Positions 11,325-24,400 of a DNA stretch of 64,000 nt are shown one piece after another. The notes under the pieces are model-generated. The model was given only the letters and a program-made list of their open reading frames with translations. It was not told the origin of the DNA and did not search any database. Source of the DNA: Syngnathus acus (Eukaryota; Chordata; Actinopteri; Syngnathiformes; Syngnathidae); NCBI RefSeq assembly GCF_901709675.1, contig NC_051093.1:7989553-8053552 (forward strand), read 5' to 3'. Positions within the stretch are counted from its first letter, which is position 1. Each line of letters opens with the position of its first letter. The position numbers were made by a program, and so were the translations under genes.

Positions 11325-12278
11325 ATGACATTGGGCTCGGATATCATGGAGGATCTTGTTATCGACGTGGTGGGAGAAGGTCTCCGAGATAACGCAGGGG
11401 AGCAGCTGGAGCTGGAGCGCACCGCGGATGCTCTGACACCCCACGGGGAGGAGCGGGACTCGGACTCGTGTAGCCCTCCACAAGCGAGTCCCGTTAAAAC
11501 GAAAGGTCCCGTGTCGGTGAAGCCTCCGTACTCGTATATCGCCCTCATCACAATGGCCATCCTGCAAAGCCCGAAAAAACGCCTCACTCTCAGCGAGATC
11601 TGTGACTTTATCAGCCACCGCTTCGTCTATTACCGCGAGAAGTTCCCCGCTTGGCAGAACTCAATCCGGCACAATTTATCTCTCAACGACTGCTTTATAA
11701 AAATGCCTAGAGAGCCTGGGAACCCCGGCAAGGGCAACTACTGGACCCTCGATCCGAATTCTTCTGATATGTTTGAGAACGGTAGTTTTTTGCGCAGGAG
11801 GAAGAGGTTCAAGCGGCAACATTTCCGCTACAAGGAGCACCATCAAGTGGAGCCCGGCGGCGCACTGCACGCGTTCCCCCATGGACACTACGGGCTGGGG
11901 TCACCCGCTCTCCAGCTCCCCACTCTGGATATTTACCCGTACATGCATCAACATCACCACCACCATCATCATCACGCACCCATCCCACCTGTCAGCAGCA
12001 TCCTGCCGGCTCTTTCCAGCTTCTTCTCCAGGAGCGCCATCACGGCCAAGGCTTTCCTCCAGTCACAACCCAGCATCGAAGCCTTCTCGGCGGCTCACTG
12101 CGGCGCCTACTCCACCCAGATGACGCCCGGAACCGCTTTCACAAGCCCGGCGCTTTTCCATCCAGCGGTGTCCTCACCTCACCTGGTCACCTTACAGCAG
12201 GAATATCACAAGTTACACACTCAGCGTGGAACTCCTGAGCTGGCAGCTAAACACGTCGGTGATCGGGACAATAAATAA
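11325..12278 (+). CDS. foxd5: Forkhead transcription factor, FoxD class (foxd5-like)
   Basis: Encodes a 317-residue nuclear DNA-binding protein from one exon. The open frame runs 39 codons further upstream, but the Met at 11325 starts with MTLxSD, the usual FoxD N terminus, so I chose it. After an acidic N-terminal part with IDVVGEG, the winged-helix forkhead domain spans about residues 65-160 ([14 protein letters not shown], recognition helix [10 protein letters not shown], then [10 protein letters not shown] and the basic RRRKRFKR). The variants [11 protein letters not shown] and [10 protein letters not shown], and [10 protein letters not shown], resemble foxd5/foxd4-type proteins more than foxd1-3. 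A poly-His tract lies near residues 208-217. SQPSIEAF near residue 268 may be a decayed Groucho-binding eh1 motif (inference). An AATAAA at 12445-12450 would end the transcript about 170 nt after the stop. FoxD class is certain; the paralog assignment is likely. Confidence 0.9.
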   Translation: MTLGSDIMEDLVIDVVGEGLRDNAGEQLELERTADALTPHGEERDSDSCSPPQASPVKTKGPVSVKPPYSYIALITMAILQSPKKRLTLSEICDFISHRFVYYREKFPAWQNSIRHNLSLNDCFIKMPREPGNPGKGNYWTLDPNSSDMFENGSFLRRRKRFKRQHFRYKEHHQVEPGGALHAFPHGHYGLGSPALQLPTLDIYPYMHQHHHHHHHHAPIPPVSSILPALSSFFSRSAITAKAFLQSQPSIEAFSAAHCGAYSTQMTPGTAFTSPALFHPAVSSPHLVTLQQEYHKLHTQRGTPELAAKHVGDRDNK

Positions 12279-12450
12279 ACTATATGCGCAGGACTTTGAT
12301 TTTTCTCAGGTAACAAAGACAATTTCGACAATCCATAAAAAATGTGTTTTATTTTTTTACGTGTACATACATCATACAGTCTATCCTTTCTTCTTTTCTT
12401 TAAATTGTGATAAAACGAATGTCTAATTGACAGGTTTTCCTGGAAATAAA

Positions 12451-15400
12451 TAAAAATTCATATCGAAACAGTGAGTTCTATTTTGTTACAGATGTTAAAA
12501 TGCGTATATTTTAGTGATTATTTTCTGTTAGACAATAATTATGAGTTGACAATGACTGAAATGCAAGTCATCTACTTTAAATGTGATTTTAATTTGTTGT
12601 AGATTGTTTATAAAAATGAATGAATCACCACATAGGATTGAAATGATGATGAGATTGTATTTTTTAACTATTTTAAGGTTTTAAAATAAAGGCGTTAAAA
12701 TTCTCCAATCAACGCATGAACGCTTACTAAAATTGAAATGAAACTTGGCGGCTTAAATAAATATACTTTATACATGTTTATGCAGAGCTCTTATACAAGT
12801 GCTCAAACAAATATACTTTTGTGATGATGCTAAAATATTTTTTCCACCATTCAGATGAGGAGGTATCTTCAAAATATTGAGTTATAAAAATGCAACAATG
12901 AGTGTGATCTAAATTATTTTCCTAAATGCACAGTTGTTGCTTTTTACCTCTCATTTTATCCAAATGTTACTGCAACTGCTCCATAATTTAAAATACAATA
13001 TGCAATAGTAAATAAAACAAATGTTGAACTGAGCATAATTCAACCAAGGTCACATCCTCAAATGAATAAATAATTGCCGTATTCTTTCTTCTGTGTACAA
13101 GCACATGTATACATTCTGATTAGCTCATTTATTATTTTAGTTTATAGAAGTCCATGCAGAGAGCAGAGTTACGTTCAACATGACAGTCAAATAAACACAG
13201 ATTTGGAAGCACTGGAATATTTATTTAATGCAGGACTGAGTCTGTTTACACAGAGCACTATGCTGAACTTTGTGGACAAGGCTAATGGTTCACACTTTAC
13301 ATCCAATAATAGTTGTTGAGCAGAATTCAGAACTTTGTGAGGAGCTGCAAGTGGCGGGCCCCAAAAGAATTTTTTTTTTTTTTAAGGGCCCCATATTTCT
13401 GCAACTGCTCCTGTTTTTCGCCACAGTTTTAAATTGAGCCAATCTGTTTTTAATGCTCGTGTGATTTCTTTCCTTTCTTTGTATCATTTCCAAATATTTT
13501 ATATTGTAGAGCTTAATGCTTAACAGCTTGCGGTTTATCAGCATCCATTATAAGATTAACATCAACCACTTCTACAACCAAAATGTTACTGATTGGAAAT
13601 CTTAGGTCGAATAAACTCAACGCCTAATATCATTTTGATGTCTCAATTAGAATTCTAGTCGTAGATCAAACTTGTTACAAACAAATGTTATGTCACTAAT
13701 GAGCAACTGTGGTTCAATACAAACGTCATGTGATCAGCCGATGTTAAAAATCAATGAATCACACATGAAATGGCTTTTTCTATTAGTGGCGAGCTTGTTG
13801 TTAATTCTGATGGAGATGAATTGAGAACAAGGCAGATAAAATGTTGCAATGACTGATTGGCAGCTGGGGAGGGGAATGGGAGTGTTGTTTGGGGGAGTGG
13901 GGGGGGGGGGGGGAGAGGCCGCTGCACCTGATAAAATAAGCAAGTTAAACACACAAGGCTTGTGAATGCGTGTGTTTGGGTTTTTCATCCTGAAGGCGTC
14001 TTAAACTGAATTGATCTTTTGCTTGTCATTATAGAGCTGCATTATTAGCTACACTCTTTGCAATCCAAGAGATGCATAAACAAGAAAGCCTTTAAAAAAA
14101 TATCACTCGGTTTGGACGGATAAAGTAAACAAGAGAGTCATTTAATAATATACTTTGAGGTGGTTTACAACTTGAGCCAGTAGGAATTTTTTGAGGTCAT
14201 ATAAACTGTTGAAAGGCATACATTTCTAGTTGTTGTTAGCTGTGACTACGACTGCGCTGCAGAGCAGTGAAAGATGCTTTTTATTATACTCAGCTAGCCA
14301 AATGTGAAATAAATATTATGAAGAAAAAAAATAGGGTTGGTAAAGTAAAATGCTGTAATATAAGATATGTTATAGAATACAATAAAATAAATATTATTGT
14401 CAAGAGGTGGCTCTCTAATAATATAATGTCAGAATTTAAAATGTATCAAGAACCATAAAAAGGTTAATAACCAAATGCCTACGTATGCAATAAGATGGGG
14501 CGATTATTATTAATAATTATGTCAACTATTTGGATATATTTATGAATGAAGAGTTAGGTTCAGCAACAGGTGGACATTTTTTCCTGCATAGTCATAGCCA
14601 CATAAATTTCAACGAATGGTAAAACCCATATTAAAGCTCAATCTTAAAAAAAAAGACAAATTTCAAAAACATGATGTCCTGGAAATAAATTTGTTAAATC
14701 CTCTATGAACACATAAAGCCTTCTCTGCTTCAAATTTGCTATTGCCCAGTGTATTTCCTAAACCAAGGATGAACTATTAATCTTGACTTGCCTTAAAAAG
14801 AAACACAAGTTTGCTCATTTTTTTTCCCAATTCATATTTGTGGTTAATAGAAATGTAAAATTTCAAATGTTTTTTTTTTTCAAGGTCCAGAGGAGGAACA
14901 TTGACATTTTGCATTAATGACGCATTGATTCCTGATTCATCATCGACTTAATTTTGCAACATGCACACTTCTTCGTGGACGCTCACATTTCTGACTTGTG
15001 ATCCTCCCTCTGACGTGGAGGTCGTTCACGAGGGAGAAGTGAGTCGCCACGGTCCCGTTCACAGCGAGCGGTACCGAGCTGCCACCCTCTGCCAACCCAA
15101 ACAAATAGAATAAACTCATTGGTGGAGCGCTTACCGCCACCGCCTTCCACATTTTGAACCCAAAAGGCAAAGTGATGCATTGTGGGATTCAGGTTCATAA
15201 AAACATTAGGCCTATATTGTTTTCAAAGAGTTGTCATTTGGAATAAATGATCCTGCAATATTTATGCGAGGAGCCCGCTGCCTGCCGATACATTTACATT
15301 CAGTTTAGCCTTTCAATTTGTAGCATCAGAGTTTGGTGAATGCAAAGCAGTGTTGCGGTTTTGCAGTTATCATCAATAAATCCTTCATATTTCCACCGAG

Positions 15401-18400
15401 GCAGACACAAGCAGAACTTCCACAAGACTCACACTTGCCAGAGAAAATTGTTTGAGCCACTCTCTGAGGAGTTATTCAATTACCCCCCCCCCTCTCCTCT
15501 CCCCCGCTTTCACCAGTCCGTGTTAACCTGCCAAGCCCATTAAAACACACCATTCCGCTGGTGCACGACTTTGCCCGATCGGTGAAGCAGCGTGCGGTGT
15601 GTTTTTGGAAAAGGGGACCCCCTTCAAGTGTCAGTGCCAACACATGACAGTGACATATAACAGGAAAGCCACCCAGAAGGAGAATGATCTCACACCTCAG
15701 CCACGCGCTCAGAGGGAGTGGGAGCAACTCCAGAGAGGAGATCTGAAGCATGAGGTTAGAGGGGACAATAAAACCCAATAAAGGAGGCAAGTGTGGAGAA
15801 GAAGACATGTAAGGAGTTAAACCAAAAAAAAAAAAAAAAAAGCAAGTAAAATGGTCTGCTGAAATGAAAAGACGCACTTCAATGGCAAAGGAATAATTTG
15901 TCCATGACATCTTGAAATACTTGGTATGCAGTATAATTCAATAATTTCCAAATAAACCTCTTAGACATTATATTCCTGCCCTCAAACTGCGGTTTGGGTG
16001 TGCGAGCCAATCCCCGAAGGAAATGCAGCGCTCCAGTAAACACAATTGCCTTCAAGGTTAGATTGCGGATAGATCTTCTTCTTCTTAAGAAATGCTCAAA
16101 TCTCTTGTGGAAAAATCAATCACCGACTGTTGACTGCTGTTGTAGCAACCGAAGACAAAGAAGTGTGCTGATCATTTATTTCAATGTACATTTCAGGCAC
16201 CTTGATTTAGCCAGTTAAAGAAAAATAAGGCCTTAAAAGTCCTTGAATGACCGACTCAGATTCTTTGGCGACTTTAAGTAGAAACAAATCTAAAGCAGAT
16301 ATCAGGAAGTGAGTTGACAGTTTCCACAGTGCAGATGAATAATGACCATGAAGATTCTGAAAAATTAAACTTTTGACTGGTAAAAAAACATTTTTCAAAA
16401 GGTCAAGCCAAAGATGGAATTTACCGAAGAGACCAAGCAGAAGATACAAAGAACCACACGGAAAGTTTTTGATCTATCACACATATGTAATACAAGTTTG
16501 GGATTCATAAAATTATTTATATATAATTTCAGATGTATACAAAACCACCATTTCCAACAACAGCCAGCAAGAAACATTGCCCTTCCGACCTTCACCTGAT
16601 CAAAGGCAACAAGAGTGTGATGTCACCCACCAGCAGCCCTCCAAACCACTTCTTCGGCTAAATGAGAGCCATTAGCCCCACAAACAAAGACTTAAACTCT
16701 GTCATTTAATGAAAAGTGGAGCAGGAAGCACAATCAACAGTGAGGTCAGGCTATAACCACGATGGCTGCCGATGTACGTACTAATGGGAGTCGCTAACCC
16801 CGACCGGCATCAGCTTGCACCTTCTGACAGATCCCCGAGAAAGACAAAGTGCTCTACCTGCTGTATTAGTCATGGTCGTAGAGATCAAGCGACATTAGAA
16901 CACCCAAAAAAAAAATAATCCCCCTCATCGACTTGGCTTTTTTCCCTCAGTAATGTACGGCATGGTTTTAAAAGCAGGAAGAGTTCCAGAATGAGAAAAA
17001 CATGGATCGGCTCAATGCAAGTATTGTCGATTATATATGGGCTTGCCAAACCTCACGCTTTGTAAGAAACAAGAAAAGGAGGCATTTAACATTAATGTTC
17101 AGATTAAAGGACCAACCGCATGGGGGAGGTAAATCCAAAATGCCACCCTGTTTGAAAGAAAGAAATTCCAAATTGTCACCTCATGTCGGTTTTGGTTATG
17201 ATGTTATGATGCAACACGATGCCTGCTGTTGGGAATTGTAAATGTGAACAGACGTCCAAGCGGCCTCCAACGGGAACATAATTCACGTCTTTTTGTTTGC
17301 TAATGGTTTTATGCAGATGCAATAGGATAGGATTGATTGAAGTCGCTTTTGTAGCACCGCCCTGCCACCCAAACAGTCGGCCTCTTCATCCCATGTTGCC
17401 TCTGTTGGTGGTCCCGGTTGGAAGCTATATTTTCCCCTCACTTCTCTCTCCCTCACTTTTTTTTTTTATAGCTAACACAAAATTGTTCCTAATTCTCTGC
17501 TGCTAGAGGGGGGTAATTTGTGGCTTTTGGCCGAGCGACGCAAGCCTCAAATTTGAAAAAGCTGCTGTGTTGAAGGCTTGCTGTGCAACCCAGCCGGAAT
17601 AACAGCAGGGGGGGGGGCAGCGAGCGAGGTAGCGGGGCCTAAATTCAATTAGTGAAAAGCTCCAAGCAGACAAAACCTGACCGGCCTCACAATAAAAATA
17701 ATTTACAGCACTCATTGCATATCTGTACGTAAATTCAAATCGTTAAATCCTAGCCAAAATAATGTATAGTTGTTTGGATTGACTCAATCGCAGTGAGTCC
17801 AAACAAATCAGCACTTAGTATAAAAGTAAACAATGAACTCTGTGAGTGGGCTGTCTTCACCCAGCAGTATATTATGGAAGCTATATTGTCTCGACCTACG
17901 GCACTTGAAACTTTTTGTGGTTGCCCACTTCAATAATTATACCATATTTCCTCTGCTCAAATAAATCAATGGCCAGATGAGTTGCATACTTAAATAAACA
18001 CCTTAGCTCACCTCTGGCCTTTGCTTGAGAAAATGTGGTCATTCACTCACTGTGTAAATGTATAAAGGCATGGAGTTCATATTTTAGTTTGGATTCTGGA
18101 CTACTTCAAATATCTTCCTCGCTGTTTGAAATATGCAAATGACATACAGGAATCCTGCCACTCACTTTATTACTGTCTGTATTAATAGTTTAAATGTATA
18201 CCACATGAAGAAGTCAAATATCATTTCAAATGTATCTTAAATGACTTGTTAAAATAAATGTCTTACATATGGGCTCTACTTTTATGGCCAATACAAGTCC
18301 AGCGCAAAGCATAACTGTGCATGGATAGAGTTTTCTTTCTTTTGGTCTTTTCACGCATGGGCGTATGCGCCATTGTGAGCGTGATCACACAATTTCTTTC

Positions 18401-21400
18401 AATTCACTGCGGGAAAGGCGCAAATAGAAACCTAGTGGTCGCCTGTTCTTTTTTTTTTTTTATACAATTACCCTCTTTCAATTCTTCCCCCTCTTGATGG
18501 ACATTTATTGAGTCTTTATGAGAATTGTGGCCGCTCACACAAAAATCCAAATAAAATCAAAACATGCAATTATTGCCCTCTTTTTTTTTTTTTTTTTCTG
18601 TTGACTAATGCAACAGAATGAACAAACATGCCGGATGGAGCGCATCTGGAAGTCTGTTCTCGACTGGGGAGTGATTGCTGTCAACATGCGAATCCTTAAG
18701 AGGTGCTCATTCATTTTGATTAATAGAACCTTACTCACTCTCATACCACGGTGCTTCTCTTTCTACTCAGGGGAGAAGAAAGCGAAAGGAAAGTGTTTTT
18801 TGTCATATGTTTTTTCACTTCCACCACAGCACATCATTACCTGAGTGTTTAAACATTTAAGAGCATTTTTTTTTTTTTTTTTTTTAAAGTGAAACAACAT
18901 CCACGGGCAATGAACAGTTCAACATGAACTGGTATCACTCGAGGGAGCTGTAAAGGCCAAATGAAGTCAGTAAATAAACATGTTTGCTGTCAGATCGCTG
19001 GAACATCTTGAGAAGCTTTCAGCCCACCATGTTTGAAAGGACGACTGATAAGATTGCCGCGTAGCAACAACGAACAGCAAATTGGATTGAGCGTAATCGC
19101 TCCAGTAAGTCTGGAGTGGTTTATTTCATTAAATTTAATTATTTCTGTATTTATTCATTTATTTAATATTTATTTATTTATTTTTATTTTCGCCATCTTT
19201 TGACAAAGACTTGGTCACCCCAGAGAGCGAGCTTAGCATCAAAATGCAAGTCTGGGGTGGTTTATTATTTTATGCAAAGATAACCACGCGACTCCTCCGC
19301 AACCCGGCGGTCAATCACAAGGCAAATGACAGCAAATAGCAGGGAAAGACCAAAGCTGTCAGCACACGTAGCACGCCTGTTTCATTTCACAACTTGACTG
19401 GATTAAAATGCCGAGCTGGGGGGGGGGGGGGGGGAGAGAGAAAAAAAAAAAAAAAAAGACCTTCCTCGACCTTTTGGCCGTAAAGCAACGCGACAGGAGA
19501 ATGGAAAACATGAGTAGTAGCAGCACGATTGGTACTACTCCAAACTAAAGCAATCGATCAACGACAATCCAGAGAGTCAAAATAGGAGAAAAGGGGGTCA
19601 AGGGTGGTGCTGAACGGGTTGGGGGGGGCAGAGTTCAGAGGAAGCTGCAGGTGTGGGGAAGAAAAAACACAATCACATCTCAAGTCAAACAAACGTAGTA
19701 TCTCGGCTGATGGAGATGGATAGAGGGTCAGCATTCCAGTCCACGCTGGAGATCCCTACTGCATCGCCCCAGGTCCTCTGCGTCCGCTTGTCGTTGCTGT
19801 CGGGCCAAACATCTGGATGGAGAGAGGGAGCCGCGGCGAACGCTGAATTGAGGTTCGAGGGAAGAAGTGAAAGTTACTCTTAAGCCAACACGTTGTTTAT
19901 CTTCTGGACTCCTGCAGAGCAAGGGGGATCACATCAGTGGGCTTGTTTGGAGGGGGGGGAGTTCACCCTTTCTCTTCTCATCTGTTTCGCCTTTTTTTAG
20001 CATGTCTCTAACATGTTCCAGGCAGCTGAAGGTCAGGGGCGGCAGTAAACGGAGAAACATTTTGTCTAATGTTGCAGCCAACATTTCAAGCTCCTCTATC
20101 ATCCGTCCTTGTTCAGAGTAGCAGCCCAGTTAACCCTAGATGGGTTTTTTTTAAAAAATATTTTTCCTCTTGTCTTCTTTGAATTTTCCAACAGGGAGTT
20201 ATAAAACGCTGCTCTGAGGGCACTTTGAGGTGGAGAACAAGGCTGTGGCGGAAGCTCTGGTGGTGCTCCCATCAGAGGACCTCTAGTAATAGAGATACAT
20301 TCACACACATGGCACCTTGGGAGTATTTGATCCCTGTGAACAGCTCACGGCCTGGGGAGGACACGCTGTGTAAATTTCTCTCCCGTGTGGCGTGTCCTTT
20401 GCAGCTCGAGTTTGTAAAAAAGACAAAATAAAAAAACACATATGACAGGTGCCAAAGTAAGGAATGTGGGGTGGGGGGAGCAAGTTAAACACGATTTGTT
20501 CTCACTATTACACTGGAAAAAAAGATAATTACAAAATTGTAAAATTTCCATTCGATTAATCATGTTTTTCATATTTTAGATAATTATGATAATCATAATA
20601 TTATCCATTAGCATTCCCATTTGTGTCTTGAAACTGTTTTATTTATGTCACCCTAATATATCTCAATTTTAACAGCATGCAAAGCGAATTAAATTAATTT
20701 AGCCTAATAAAACCTGTTTTTGATGACCATAAATATGGCAATATTGGAATTATTGTAACGCTCTTATTTTCAGTAAAGCTGCTACATTCCACAATTTCTC
20801 ACACGCATGGTTGTGTGCGTGGACAGTGCATGTGCGAGAGTGTTTTTACTGCTTATGGCACAGTGGAGGATTTATTTGAACAGATGTGAACTCTCAGTGC
20901 CAGGATGACCTCAGGTCCTACTTGGCTACACTGCAGCTGATCTCTCCACCCTGGAAAAATAACACGCGCACTAACAGACTGACCTATGGAAGAAAACACT
21001 CTCAAACAACAGAAAAAAACCGAATCGCATTGAAACCTAATCTGTGGCCTCCTGTTTTACAGTAACCCGATTTATCGTAAAACCAGAAGTAATGTTCCTC
21101 TCGGATATCGTTATGACAGTAGATTTATACTCTCACTGGCTAATAAAGCAAGATTTTATACCAAATGGACTTTGACAGAATGGAGTGGAGCATTTGGAAG
21201 AGTGCAGGGGGTTACTAGAGCCGTAAAGGCAAAAATGTACGTGTCACCACCATATAAAAGGGGGAGGTCAAAGCCGGAGTGAAACGTGGAGGGTCGACAA
21301 GGATGAAGAGACAGCAATGTTTGGAGAGAAGACAGGGGAGCGCTACACTAATTTATACTCTGATAATTGGAAACAGCAGAGTCCTGCACCTGAACCGCAT

Positions 21401-24400
21401 TCTCGGCCCCTGTGGCCAGCGACGCAGCCCGGACAACGTGGGAGGGAGGGAGGGAGGGTGATGATGAAGGTGAAAGGAGGGAGGGGAGGGGGGGGGGAGT
21501 CAGTGTCAATGGTAGCCTTGTTGTTTCTGCGGTAGACGTGTGTGCATTGTTTAAGGACAATTTGCATGTAGAAAATGTCGTATTGTGTTGTGACGGTACC
21601 ACACACACACACACACAAATAAGCTGGAGCTGGATTTGGACCACCCGGCCTTAATAGAGCATAAGGAAGGGTGGGGGTCCTAATAATGTGTCATGGTCAC
21701 GATCAACATACAAGGACTGACTTCAGCTGTCTTAACTTCCTTGTTAAATCAACATGACAGTCTCCTCTGAAAAATAACATGTTGAGTCATAGCATCCGTT
21801 AATTATTAGTTGTGTGAATATGTGGAATCGTTTTTCAAATCCCGGGTGCTTGTGCAGCCTGTGATATTTCATTGAGTGATGATGGATTCATATGTTGGCT
21901 GTGAGTGAGCTCTGGCATTATGTTAGAGAATGAAGTCATTTTGGAACATAAAGGCAAGAAAAATGAGTGATGCTGCTTGATGGATTTCATATCTGCATGA
22001 TTTGGTTGCACTGCAATGTCCTGGGTCTTAAGGGCCTTAGGCGTATTTGGACTCCATTAGATGACACATGTAAGCTTTAGACAAAGCAAGGCATGGTCAC
22101 ACAAAAACATGGACCACAGTCCACTGTGGAAGCTCCAAATGTGACCACACACTGTTGCCCACATTTCCCCCCCCCATTTATCGCTAACAAATATCAGACA
22201 TTATTTATAAGTCAAACTTTGATTAATCTTGGTAATGTGAAAATGAAGCTTCAAATATGCTTCACGAACCAATTGTATTTATGGACTCCTTTGGGCTAAA
22301 AATACCGCAACTTAGCATAACTCACAACAGGTGCATAAAGTAAATTTAAAGCTTCATTTTCCCCATCATTACTCAATTCTGAAATGAGGGCATTAGCCTA
22401 GCGGCTAGCACGCTAACCCGACATCATTTTGTATTGCGATAACTCGGATTTGTGGCTCTGTTGTCATTATAAGCCTTTCCCTTCTTTCCATCACAAGTAC
22501 CACATCAAAAAATATCAAAATACTAATCGTTCAACTTCAGGCTCTTTAAACTTCACTGCTTTGAATGTCGACATGCACATTCAGTATGTGCTAAAGTTTT
22601 CCATCCAAGAGGAAGTCCGACATATGGACAGCAGATTGGTGAGTGAATCCGATCGTGTAAGTTTATTCCAAAAAGAGAGTAGGACAAGATTCACATATGG
22701 ACGGAACTGTTTTGTTTCCTTTTAATGGCACGGTGGTTGTCTGAACTGCTTGAGGATGTTGAAAATCCTTCTTTCCACTTCATCGCTCTTTGTGATTGGC
22801 ATCTCAATAGTTTACACCCATGGCCGAGCATGTGTGTGTAAGCCATTTCCGAATTACCCAGCCAAACACGCAAGTTCCATACGGTCTTCTACTGTAGTGG
22901 TTGGATGAGACATTTGTCCCATTATCTCCCCTCCTCATATCTATTCCAGAAGATCAGGCTCCAAGCGTACATGAAAGCCACCACGATGCGCCAACTTCTC
23001 TCACGATTTGTCTGTCACACACTCGCCCCCGCCCCGGGTCCTTGCGCCTTTACGCAAACCATGCACAAACTGAAACACATTTATGGACGAAGATGTCACG
23101 GGAGGGATTGGACACGCGCTTTGATCACTATTCATGTGACATCGGCAAGAGTGCCCAGAAACATCTGCAATTTTTTTCTTCTCGACTTTGAGCGCAGTGG
23201 TAATTCAATTTATTTGACAGATAGAATACGTGAAAGGATGCAATAGCACCAAAACAAAACAAAACATTTGATTATTTCCATATTGACTCCACAGTCCTCT
23301 TTGAGTGTATCTGCACATCTTCATCTTATTTCTCCTGTCGTGTTAACTTGGTGTTTCCTCTTCCTCCCCTGCTGCAAAAATGGAGACTTTCAAAAAGACC
23401 GCAAAACAAATCAGAGGCCCATCCCTCTTCGTGAGACTTTCTTCCATTCCAATAGCAGATTGGAGGGTTTGGATACCCCCGGGGGATCTCGGCGGCACCC
23501 AAGAGCTTCATGTTTCCTTCGCCGGACTCAAAAGTCAAGCCCAAAACAAGCGCCTCTTCCCTGCAATCTGCTCGTCTCTTGCATGCGGTCATCGGAAAAG
23601 CTTCGCCTTGTTAGCTCAAGGTCGAGTGTTAGCCGAGTCGAGTGTGTGTTTTGGGTTTGAGGAGATATGACAATAATGGGCCCTTGACCAGCAATGATTA
23701 TGTGTTTGGCGGCGAGCAGTCGCTCGTATTGCTGTGATGAAAGTTGGACCCTTCTCAGTGTTGTTTTGTGGCGCTTCAACTTTGGCAGTAATGGCGTAGT
23801 AATAGCCAACTGTAAAGTGTCTCCAAATAGGCTCCTATTTAAAGATTGTCTTCTGTGGTGGCACGGGTCAGATCTCAGACTCTTCCTGGCATGCATGGGA
23901 CAAGTGAGCTTGTGGCTCTGAGAAAACAATTCCAGCTTTATATCTCCTATCTTCCCGCTCGTCTGCTCTCTCAGAGTCCATGACAGCATAAGCTAGCATA
24001 AACTAGCATACACAGCGGATGAAGCTGAGTGACAGTCCATGTGTATGAACGCAACCGGGCGCATTCATGTGGTGAGCGAAGGGTTTAGATTTGATCCAAT
24101 AGAAGAGAAACATAAGCGGAGGGTCAAATCTGCCTTGAATTAGGCGAGTGTTACAACAGGAATAATACAATCACATCCCTCCAAAGCCCTGTAATACTAC
24201 TGACGGGTAGCATGTGAGCTCAGCTTGTGACAAGGCTGCGACCTAACCACACATTGGTGTCCTTTACAGAGAAGAGGGCTCTCAAAGCTTCAAAAAGGCG
24301 CCCCGCTACTCCATGCACCCACTTAAGAGCCAACGGCACATGTCGCTTTATGCGGACCATATGATTCGGCCATGGGTCTCGGCTCGGCGAGCGTCGTAAG

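Noticed and set aside
13900-13916. Poly-G tract as a functional quadruplex element
   Set aside because: Single long G-runs like this and the one at 19420 are common length-variable tracts, and nothing around them suggests a regulated structure.
23268-23989. Overlapping open frames of 130 and 153 codons on opposite strands
   Set aside because: No recognisable domain; the two overlap each other and neither continues into plausible exons.
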